DNA of 64,000 bases, taken from NCBI GenBank assembly GCA_030704615.1, contig CM060734.1:62140042-62204041 (forward strand), in the 5' to 3' direction. The notes under the pieces are model-generated. The model did no database searches. It was not told the origin of the DNA and worked only from the letters and a program-made list of their open reading frames with translations. This DNA comes from Takakia lepidozioides (lineage: Eukaryota; Streptophyta; Takakiopsida; Takakiales; Takakiaceae). Of this stretch, positions 55,623-64,000 are shown one piece after another. Each line of letters opens with the position of its first letter. Position 1 is the first letter of the stretch. The position numbers and the translations under genes are program-made.

Positions 55623-56465
55623 CTTGCCTCCTCTCGTACGAAGATCCCTTGCTATTGCAGCTCTTCAGTGAAATATGTTAACTGAGGTCTTCAAAACACT
55701 GTTGAAGAATGAGCACAAAATATCGCGGAGAAAGTACACAAGATGATTGTGCACATTATGTTATTCCTTGCCTCTGTCAAGCTCTTCCAGACATGCAACC
55801 GTCCATTTTAATTACTCTTTATGTGGGCCCTGCAGATAGAGTATCCCTAGGAGCAATTTCGTTAGCTGTTAAACCTTTATTCATAACGTCATCAATTAAC
55901 ATAATAACCAGCCGACTTCTCAGAAGCGTGCTTGTGAGGATCTGAGGATGGGATAGCAGATGAAGTAAATGCATCTTTATAACAGTGTCATTGATCATGT
56001 CCACCTGGAAAGTCCAAACTGTGAAACGAACGTGGGGTGGGCTTACAAGGATGAATGTGTATGATATCCAGAAATTTGTCATCAAACACTCATTCACTTA
56101 CAATTATTTGTCTGAGATTGTGCGCCAGATGACCCTATATTTCATGGCATAGGCATTGTTTGAGGTTGAGCAGCCAGACCAACTAATTTTCTATTTACAA
56201 TGTTATATTCATTTATAATATCTGTCGCTATTATTTTCATTTATTGAAACCCCCCCAATAAACGACAAGCCGTTCATTTTGGGCGATACACGTCAGACAT
56301 CGATAACTACATTGCACACCAACAGTTGTCCACCAATGGCTGGAAAGTGCAATAATAAGGGAATGACATTTGTGTAACGGTCGAGCGACAGAGAATCCGA
56401 AGCTTCTAGAGACAATCCCCAACGCACGCAACTCCGCAAGAAATCGAGAGTCACTTTGTCTTTCT
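55623..56465. other. Intergenic region between divergent genes
   Basis: No conserved frame recognised. A bidirectional promoter would lie here if the two flanking genes were ever co-expressed. A C-run with ATAAA words at 56250 is unremarkable. Confidence 0.35.
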
Positions 56466-56585
56466 TGTTTCCGCACTTAGAGGGAGAGAGGTAGTCAAGC
56501 TGGAGAGGGTTCCCTCTTCGATACGAAGGAGAAGGAAGTCACTTTATTTTACTTCTCGTAGAGAGAGACTCAGATCAAAAGAGCA
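56466..56585 (+). repeat. Leader shared with 37380-37503
   Basis: About 120 bp matching 37380-37503, ending at the ATG of the large gene. Conservation at two sites marks it as a 5' untranslated or promoter-proximal part of the gene family. Confidence 0.75.
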
Positions 56586-56891
56586 ATGACGAGGCGTCGT
56601 TTGATAGAGAACACATGGCCACGGCAGCAGGTGAACACAGAGACTGCAACACAAGAGCAAACCAAGAATGAGGCTACAGCTGTCACACAGCCAGAGGGAA
56701 CAGTGAGCGTTGGAAACCAGACTGTGGAAGAAGAGATGATTCGCAAGGAAACTGAAGGAGGTGGAAGTCCGTGGATCGATGAACCGGGAGAAGGTCTACA
56801 AACCCTAGAGCAGACAGGAATTTCGACAGATGTGAAGGGGAAGAGGAAAGTTGCACAAGGGGATCCAAACTCTAAACCGAAGAAGGCGCCA

Positions 56892-57965
56892 GTAAGTGTT
56901 CTCCACTCTTTAATTTCCTGCTTACAGATCTACGAAGTGAGTGAGTGAAATGACCTAAAAAGTGATGGTCGGTACCGACCATCACTATGTACTCATGTTG
57001 ATTTGCTTTGTACTCCTCTGTTTATGGTTTTCCATACCGTATGTTTGTGATTGGCGGCACCGCCATTCACTTTTCTTTAGATCATAGAGTCAGTCTGATT
57101 GCCTTTCCAGGACTCTTTCTCTTTCATTCTGTAGCAGGAACCTGTGATTGTCGGCAATGTCATTTTCTTTCATTTCGAAACTCTCATTCTGATACAACAG
57201 AAAGTGAGTGTCGGTGCCGACAGAAACTATGATCCAGTATTGACTTACACCAAACGCAATGTTTTCCATTCTATAATAGTGTGAGTGTCGTTAATGCCAT
57301 TTGATTCTTCTCGTTAGCTTCTTGTACCTGTATGCGTGGAGAGAGAGTGATAGTTGTCATATTCAGTCATATTGTCTTGCATTACATTTTCTCTGTTTCA
57401 GGTTGAAAAGACTAGGGAAGAGGAATGGCGGTACCGCCAATCACCTTTCTTGAGACCATACTGTAGCTTCATGTCTAAAAATGATTGCAAAGTACATTCG
57501 AAACAGACAAGAAATAGTGATTGTCTTTAACGATCATCAGAATGGAGTCTCTTTGATTAACGTCAATCGCATTCCTTTGAAAACATAGACTTCTGTGCAC
57601 TCACTTTTTGTTCCAACTAAAGTGAGTGTCGGTGCCGCCAATCACTATGAGATAGATTTCCTTACACCAAACCGATCTTGTAGGTCTTTCAAATGTAGTG
57701 TTTTTTTATTGTCATAAACGCCGTTCGCTAATGCTCAGAACCATTCTGTACCTGCTTGCCCAAAAACATAGTGATGGTCATGGTGTCTTGGTTTGCATTC
57801 GTCTGTATCAACTTTGTTTGTGTAGATGGTTGTGAATGTCGTTGCCGCCATTCACTTTGATTTGAGACAAGACATACTGATTGTCGGTACCGACATTCAC
57901 TATTTGCACATAACTCAGTGTCAGATTGGCATGGCATCGTGCAGAAAACTGTGAAGTCCAAGTAG
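56892..57965 (+). repeat. Intron 1 with a cluster of 24-bp dyads
   Basis: Dyads, many imperfect, start at 56962 (perfect), 57047, 57144, 57204, 57281, 57346, 57421, 57517, 57622, 57771, 57832 and 57877. Spacing is about 40-150 bp. Half-sites vary as GTGATGGTCGGT, GTGATTGGCGGY, GTGAGTGTCGGT and GTGAATGTCGTT, and in most of the better-preserved copies the other half varies to match. The intron has a GTAAGT donor and an AG acceptor at 57964-57965. Confidence 0.85.
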
Positions 57966-58862
57966 ACAGGAACAGAGGCAAAAGGTTCTGGAGATGGAGA
58001 CGAGTCTGCCAAGAGCTCGGAGAATAACGACGAAACAGATGAACCTGAACTTCACTACCTTGACAAGGTGAAAGAACTCATATCATTCCAGAAGGTAAAC
58101 TCTCAGGAGGTTATTAGGGACATGCTCGTCTCTGGAGGGCATCTTGACATCCCACTATGCTGGATGATATCTATGCCTGTTGTGCGTCCTCCACTTTCCC
58201 ATGACATTACAAAATTGGAAACTGATTTTGTGCATGGATATAGACTTGGTGCACAAGTTTTTTATGTGTCACTGAGGGATACAAATGGGAAAAGCACATT
58301 GGTGTCTCCTGAGATCACAGATACCTGGGATGAGTGCTGGAAAGATGTTAATGAGGAGTTCGAGCTGGGCCTCATGATGGGAAGAAACACCCAGCAATTC
58401 TGCAACCACATGTTCTACGTCTGGGACGGCAACCACCGATTGCTGGCGTGGATGGGATACATTCAGAAACATCATTCAAAAGACAAAGACAAACATGCTG
58501 CTGTAGAGGCAATGGTTCTGGATCCTGGAAACGACATCGGTAGGCTTCTTACAGCTATGCACGATGTGAACAAGTAAGTCATCCTAGAGACTCTATTGCC
58601 TCTTCAATGTCTTGTTCATCCAACCAAAAATCGATGTTTACCAATGTATTGTTTCCACTCTTTTTGCAGATCGACAGAGAAATCGCATGTGACAACAAGC
58701 TTGGTCCACACACTCTTCCAAATTCATAGAATTGGTCTGATGAAGCTGGATGATTTTCGCACAGTACTCCACCCCGATATAATCAAGAAGTACAAAACAT
58801 GAAGAGCTGTAGGCACTTGGTATTCTTTGACTCGAGAGGCGTTTCTAGAGTACATGTATGCG
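57966..58862 (+). pseudogene. Exons 2-3: ParB/Srx-like domain
   Basis: ParB-like features in order: WMISMPVVRPPLSHDITKLE (strand, the box with Arg, then helix), GAQVFYVSLRD, FYVWDGNHRLLAWMGY (the G-x-x-R box, usually GxRR or GNHR), VEAMVLD and LLTAMHDVNKS (the 'A...N' end). In ParB this fold binds and hydrolyses CTP and sits before a DNA-binding HTH; in others it is a nuclease. Here exon 3 continues with VTTSLVHTLFQIHRIGLMKL, which is helical but not a recognised HTH. TGA at 58799 stands where Trp is expected (KTxRAVGTW). The assignment is motif based. Confidence 0.7.
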
Positions 58863-59700
58863 GTAAGGCCGAGCCTGTACTCACTTGTCTTTCTGAATAC
58901 ATGTTTGTAATTCGTTTTGTACTCATCCCTACTTTTATCAATGCAGCAAGAACTGGCAGAGGCAGCTGAGAAGGGGAAATCCGAATACTACCGCACTACA
59001 ACAGAGGAACTTATGACATCAAAAGGCGTGGAAGCAGCAATAAAGAAGGAGTATGAAATCCGGAGAACCAAACTGATGTCCGCCTTCTCAAAGCAGCTTA
59101 GAATAGTCGATCCTAGCCTTGGAGAGGAGTTCCTTCTGCAGATCAAATCTCAGTATGATAAGCATGTGCACCCGGAGATGCAGCAAGAGAAATTGCACCG
59201 GCTGGCCATCTCCATGGTTGACCCCCCAAACCAAAATAAGATGGCTTGAGATTTGGAACTCAGATCAGATAGTGAAGGACTTGAATCAGTTCCCTAAGAG
59301 CACTATACAGCCTGGCACAAAGGTGGAGGGAATCAGTGACATTGTGTTTGACAACTGGGTTCACAAGGTTACATTTTGGAGTCAGGTGTGTATTCAAATA
59401 AATTCCATCTTTGTTGACTTCATGAATGTAATGACTACCTTATTTGCAAATTTGACAAATGTACCCTTTGCAGCTGGAGAAGCGCGCAATCCTTGTGCTC
59501 GAGCAGACTTTGAAGGACTTGAACATTTCTATTGTTTCCCCGCCTCATTTGACATCGGAGGCATACATAAGGAAGTGGAGAGGTCTCACTTGGAGATACT
59601 GTTTTTTCCGAGAGTTTTCAAAGGATGGTAACATTTTACGGTCCAACGACTTTGACAGTCAGGTTGGGGGAGAGTGGGCCATGATGCGAGTTGTGTACAG

Positions 59701-60300
59701 GTGCAATGTCCTACTGGAAACTGTGTTCTCTCTTGTGAGAAATCGTTAGGCTTTGTTAGCTGTGTTATCACAGATCCAAAGTGAATGTCGGTGCCGACAT
59801 TCACTTCTATGGCTGTGTGCTTCCAAAGCTGGATATTGCATTCACATGGATTAGGGAACTTAGGGTGTGTTTGCAGTGTTCTTGAATGGAATTTTGTGAA
59901 TGTCGTTGACGACATTCACATCCAGAGCTATTGTGAGCTTCTGAGATTTATTGAACATTTTGCAGGGTGCATTGATTTTTTAGTCAGAGTTCCTCACTCT
60001 AGTTTTCTGAATATCGTTGCCGACATTCACTTTCAGTGCAATGTGTTTTTACATTGATAGGTTGATTTCCAATAGGTTAGGGATATTTCCTTGCAGAATA
60101 CAAAGGGAAGCAAGTAGTTTAAAGATTGTAAACTCATTTCCTTGGTCGTTTTCTCCATTCTGTGCTACTGGCAGTATACTGGTTTGCATGTCCATGAAAC
60201 GTAATATATTTTGCAATTTGATAGTCTCCACTAGAACTTTGAGATTGTTTCTTACTCACTTCGCGCTTTGGTGGGTTGGGTTTTGTCTCGTGTTTCACAG
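59701..60300 (+). repeat. Intron 5 with three dyads
   Basis: Dyads at 59781-59804 (GTGAATGTCGGT and complement), 59896-59919 and 60007-60030. The 63433-64000 copy has matching dyads at 63513, 63628 and 63746, in the same relative places. Confidence 0.85.
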
Positions 60301-62175
60301 GTACACGAAATATGTGCTTATGGATGGAAATCACCTTAGCGGTATCCCTGACTATCTTGACATGTGGTCGAACCTTGCAAATGATCCAACCATGTACACT
60401 GCAGGGATATTGAAGGACATGAGTCCTGCTCACTTCAGAGACTGTGGTTGGTACCTGGATTGCCCACCTGGGCACACGACCTTTCAAGAGCAGCAGATGA
60501 AATATTTGAACAATAATGCTGAGATGCTGGCACCTCTGGATGACGAGGAGTTCCAAAGAAACATAGCAACATTGGCTGCGAAGGAGCCTGATGCTCAGGA
60601 AACAACACAGAAGGGCAAGAAGGGGGGGTGCAAACCAAAAGACAAGGCTCCTAATCTCATAGCCAGGTCACCAGCAAAGACAAAGGACAAAGACAAGTCC
60701 AAGGACAAGGAGAAGGAAAATGACAAGGGGAAGGAGAAGGAAAAGGAGAGTGAGAAGGACTTCACTGCCGGAAGGTATACCCGCACCATTCAGTTTGTGT
60801 TCGATGCCAGGCCACACCCTTCCCGTGCTGATTTGGCAGGGGAGATTAAGATTGTCAATGAGGGATGGCTGACGATGATGCAGAGTCGGAAGAGAGGATA
60901 CATTGGGGTGCCTTCGCCTACCTGGGACAACATGATCTCTTTCCTTAATCTAGTGAGAATTTGATTTTCATTCCTTTGCATCTGTAAGTGTCATTTGCAG
61001 TACTAAACTTTGTTTCTTTGAAAACATTCTTCTCTAAAATTGAACATGTAGACTGTTGCAGGTGAGCACTGGTCCCACCTTCGTGTGCGGTGTGTAGAAA
61101 ACATTTGCGGCTGACATGGTCATTCTTGACATCCCGGACGGCCAGGCTGTGCCATAAGTTCTCCCGAAGGGCAAGACACCAAGCTGGAACAAATTCGATG
61201 ACAACTACTGGAGTTGGGTGTTCGGGTTCTGCAATAATTTCCTCTCTGATGCAGGGACACTTCTGCTTTTTCAGTCATGTGACAAAGATAGTCGTCGGGC
61301 ATTGGCATCATACTTGAAGTCCTTTGGGTTTGAAGTTTTGCGCACATGGAATTGTGTGAACAGCCTCTACCTTGTGAAAGGGGGTTGTCATGGTCAGCTG
61401 GTATGGCGTCTCCCTTCTGCTTGTGCTTTCATGCTGCGTTTCAATGTTCTCTGCAGTTCCACTCTAGAAGAATCTGTAATGATCGACACCGATCATCACA
61501 GATTCGTGAAAAACAGTTTGTTGTATGTCTATGTTTTGAAGAGCCAATGTACAAACTTCCACTATTGTTTGTGTTTGGCACCCTAACCTACAGTCTTTGG
61601 CAGACGAGGATGTTCGAGGCGATCTGCCTGCGGAGGATTCGCACCTCAAAGACACCATCCTCCGTCCGCAGCTTTGAGATTTCTAACCAGGGGTGTTTCG
61701 TCAACCCCCCGTATGAGCCTCATGTCGATGACATTTTGTACAACTTCATGCAGTCCAGTCAGACTCTGAAGAGACCAGATGGCACTCCCTGGAGAGGTGC
61801 AAAGGAAAAAACCCCAACATTCATGCAGACACTGCTGGAATCATGCAGCCACCATTCTGCACGGGTGGTCGATCTTTCAGTGTCCACAGGTTCGTTCTCT
61901 CCCTTTAGAATTGATTTTCTTTCACCAGTTTCATCTTATTAAATCCCCCCCCCCCCACCAACCTGTTCATGTCCTCCTATCTGGTGCATGAGCAACTTAC
62001 CATGCATGCATGGCAGGCGGAAGAAGCCTTTTTGGCATGGAGGGTGACTCTGACCTTTACAAGACAATGCTCCTCCCCCTTTTGTCTGGCTCTACTTCAG
62101 GCACACAGACTGAGACGATTCAAATCCAAAATGATGACGATCCCGAGGATAAGCAGGTCGATAACGACTTTTCAT
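60301..62175 (+). pseudogene. Exons 6-9: DNA methyltransferase-like half
   Basis: After the charged linker: RTIQFVFDARPHPSRAD, GYIGVPSPTWDNM, then FAADMVILDIPDGQ (motif IV position, DPPY expected, here DIPD), SWVFGFCNNFLSDAGTLLLF, LASYLKSFGFEVLRTWNCVN. In exon 8, CFVNPPYEPH and PWRGAKEKTPTFMQTLLESC lead to ARVVDLSVSTG (motif I, usually D.f.G.G), and exon 9 gives LFGMEGDSDLYKTMLLPLL. Catalytic motif first and SAM motif last is the permuted beta-class order of N4/N6 amino-methyltransferases. Two candidate IV motifs (DIPD and NPPY) leave the catalytic site uncertain. Confidence 0.6.
61470..61505 (+). repeat. 36-bp dyad in intron 7
   Basis: GAATCTGTAATGATCG, a four-base centre, and CGATCATCACAGATTC: a longer version of the same dyad type, with only one mismatched arm pair. 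Confidence 0.8.
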
Positions 62176-62181
62176 GTGAGT

Positions 62182-62591
62182 AAGTCCTCAACCCACTTTG
62201 GGAGCCATATTCAATTTCTCAGACATCAAATTTACAGTATTAATTTTTTCTGGCTGTGACTTGCAGGAAAGGCAGCGATGGATCTTCAGGAGAAACCCCC
62301 ATTTCCAATTTTCTGCTTCCTGTGTATGCCGAAGCAATGGCACTTCATACGGCCAATACTCTATCCCCCTGACTTTTTATTGCCCGGCCGCAAGTGTAGC
62401 CAGCGTAGATCCGGAGTTCTTAAATTCTTAGACTTGGAGGCAGAGGATGCGGGGATACATTGTACCGACTCTGAGTCAGACTGAACTTTGTTCTTTAAAT
62501 GTTCTATTTTCATCCTCTTCGAAAACATTGAATCCCCTTACTCCACTGTAGTTGAAAAAAAGAAAGAATAAAAAAATCCACTTTCATTAAA
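62182..62591 (+). other. Possible last exon or 3' end of the gene
   Basis: An AG at 62263-62264 precedes open frames with GSDGSSGETPISNFLLPVYA or with RQRWIFRRNPHFQF. Neither keeps the phase of exon 9 without a stop. AATAAA at 62567 could be a polyadenylation signal. Confidence 0.3.
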
Positions 62592-62975
62592 ATGGCAATA
62601 TTTATTAATCCATCCCACAAACCCCACTCACTCTTGTCATATCTATTGTGCATTCATCTACTGTGTATTCATGCGTGCTCCATTCAAGAATGTTTTCCAT
62701 TACTCAACATCCATTGTTCATTCATCCACTGTACTCTGGAATCCATCCCACAAACCCAACACACTCATCCATATACATTGTGCATTCATCTACAGTGTAT
62801 TCATGCATCCTCCAGTCATGAATGTTTTCCATTATTCAACATCCATTATACATTCATCCATTTTACTTTTACCCATCCCACATTCATTCATCTGCTTGCA
62901 TTTTTCGCACTCATCCATCTATTTATCATCCACTCTATATTCATCCATCCTGCATTTATCTGTTGCTTTCAGGTG
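62592..62975 (+). repeat. Tandem repeat, 133-bp period
   Basis: ATCCATCCCACAAACCC starts at 62608 and 62741, with a degenerate third unit from about 62874. Rich in ATTCATC words. The long open frames here are repeat artefacts. Confidence 0.8.
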
Positions 62976-63195
62976 GGAATGACCATGTCCTGTTATTATG
63001 TCGTCCAGCTTGTTTCCGCGGTAAAGGGTGCTCTTCCGCGGGAATACACTCCACTTCTTCCTTGGCGCGCGGTGACACGGCCTTCAAGCGCGATGACGTG
63101 GAGTGAGCCCCGTGATGTGGCATTGGCGCAAGGTGACGTGGCTTGAGGGCAGTTGCGCTCACGCGCTCACGCGACCAAGCTCACGCCGAGGCATC
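62976..63195 (+). other. GC-rich spacer
   Basis: GACGTGG and CACGCG words; no gene recognised. It ends at a CTTGGCAG that serves as acceptor-like flank of the following duplicate exon. Confidence 0.3.
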
Positions 63196-64000
63196 CTTGG
63201 CAGCTGGAGAAGCGCGCCATCCTTGTGCTTGAGCAGAATTTGAAGGACTTGAATATTTCCATTGTTTCCCCGCCTCAAATGACATTGGAGGCATACATCA
63301 GGAAGTGGAGAGGTCTCACTTGGCGATACTGTTTTTTCCGGGAGTTTTCGAAGGATGGTAACATTTTGCAGTCCAACGACTTTGACAGTTAGGTTGGGGG
63401 GGAGTGGGGGCCATGATGCGAGTTGTGTACATGTGCAATGTCCAACTGGAACTGTGTTGCCTCTTGTGAGAAATCCTTAGGCTTTGTTAGCAGTGTTCTT
63501 CACTGATAGGAAGTGAATGGCGGTGCCAATAATCACTTCCATGGCTGTGAGCTTCTACAGATAGAGATTTCATTCACATGGATTAGAGAACTTAGGGTGT
63601 GTTGGCAGTGTTTTTGAAAGGAATTTTGTTAATGTCAGTGCCGACCATCACATCCAGAGCTGTTGTGAGCTTCTATGGAGAGAGATTTCTTGTACGTTTT
63701 GTAGGGAACATTGTCTTTTTAGGCAGTGTTACTTGCAAGAGTTTTTTGAATGTCGGTGCCGACATTCACTTTGAGTGTTGTGGGCTTCTATAGAGAGAGA
63801 TTGCTTTCCAATAGGGTAGGGATATTTCCCTGCAGAATACACAGGGAAGCAAGTGGTTTGTAAATTGTAACTTCATTTTCTTGGTCGCTCATTTCATTCT
63901 GTAGTACTGCTGTCAGGATCCAGTGTACTGGTTTGCATATCCATGAAACGTACTTTCTTTCACGAATGTTATATTCACCACTGGCACTTACAAAAGACTT
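63196..64000 (+). pseudogene. Partial duplicate: exon 5 and intron 5 of the ParB/methyltransferase-like gene
   Basis: 63204-63432 repeats exon 5 (LEKRAILVLEQNLKDLNISI, YIRKWRGLTWRYCFFREFSK), with TAG at 63390 replacing CAG and a two-base insertion after it. 63433-64000 repeats intron 5 including three dyads and the words CATGGATTAG, CTTAGGGTGTGTT and GGGATATTTCC. The duplicate starts almost exactly at the 5' edge of the exon, next to CAG. It runs off the window. Confidence 0.85.

Larger units (their letters stand above)
56586..62181 (+). pseudogene. ParB-like domain / DNA methyltransferase-like protein gene, nine exons
   Basis: Exons by GT-AG and phase: 56586-56891, 57966-58573, 58670-58862, 58947-59385, 59474-59700, 60301-60952, 61062-61400, 61594-61889, 62017-62175. 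Phases close at every junction if a one-base insertion near 59239 and another near 61665 are allowed, giving about 1,070 residues. Order: Ser/Glu-rich N-terminus; ParB/Srx-like domain in exons 2-3; Lys/Glu-rich helical middle; a second DGNH motif (MDGNHLSG) in exon 6; a Lys-Asp linker; methyltransferase-like half in exons 6-9. Stops at 58799 (TGG to TGA), 61095 and 61155 (CAG, CAA) kill it. A further 3' exon near 62265 is possible. No housekeeping plant homologue is known to me. Confidence 0.72.

Noticed and set aside
56586-62181. ParB/methyltransferase gene as bacterial or phage contamination
   Set aside because: Nine GT-AG exons with consistent phases, dyad-filled introns repeated elsewhere in the window, and plant transposon neighbours argue for a resident eukaryotic sequence.
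62592-63146. 184-codon frame over the 133-bp tandem repeat
   Set aside because: His/Ser/Ile-rich product of the repeat; frames are open in several registers; no domain.
1-64000. tRNA or rRNA genes
   Set aside because: Apart from the SINE pol III boxes at 7514-7563 I noticed no cloverleaf-like or rRNA segment; a tRNAscan run would be decisive.

Overview
The window looks like heterochromatic, transposon-dense DNA from a land plant. Evidence: plant Ty3/gypsy lineages (an Athila/Tat/Ogre-like family, a chromovirus and a third lineage), CACTA-type termini, decayed PPR genes, a caffeate-type O-methyltransferase fragment, copies of the plant organellar OSB 'PDF' motif, a tRNA-derived SINE and GT-AG introns. 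The PPR-rich setting and unfamiliar element families make me lean to a seed-free plant (fern or similar); this is inference. I saw no intact cellular gene. Nearly every coding region carries stops or frameshifts.

Layout. 1-4529: Ty3/gypsy pol remnant (+) whose integrase ends in a PHD finger, then a candidate 3' LTR. 4545-5160: a cluster of 24-bp dyads, homologous in inverted orientation to intron 1 of the gene at 56.6-62.2 kb. 5.2-7.0 kb: CACTA-like end and repeats. 7040-11695: CACTA element carrying captured host gene pieces (OMT, PDF-motif exons) and a SINE. 11774-25365: 13.6-kb Athila/Tat-like retrotransposon (-), with both LTRs, PBS, PPT and a GTGGT target duplication. It is nested in a second copy of its own family (11696-11773 plus 25366-31935), which carries two internal inversions. 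32.4-36.65 kb: a foldback region of T-tract hairpins and then a large hierarchical array of about 30-bp palindromes. 36.86-39.49 kb: transposase-like gene remnants split by a CACTA-like piece. 39.49-44.74 kb: chromovirus parts (-) with a PPR fragment trapped between LTR copies. 45.69-54.77 kb: a third Athila/Tat-like copy (+), interrupted by a 4.8-kb CACTA element related to the first. 54.76-64 kb: a transposase-like fragment (-) divergent from a large intron-containing gene (+), plus a partial duplicate of that gene.

The standout is the gene at 56586-62181. Nine exons join with consistent phases once two single-base frameshifts are allowed. They encode a protein of about 1,070 residues with an N-terminal ParB/Srx-like domain (DGNHR signature), a helical middle, a charged linker, and a C-terminal half that reads like a permuted (beta-class) DNA methyltransferase. 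Its introns 1 and 5 and the partial duplicate hold many 24-bp dyads, typically GTGAnTGnCGGT followed by its reverse complement; intron 7 holds one longer related dyad. The arm bases vary between copies but stay self-complementary. A ParB-like protein beside parS-like dyads, with a methyltransferase on the same chain, next to a divergent transposase-like gene, is a plausible undescribed mobile or epigenetic system, here in decayed form.
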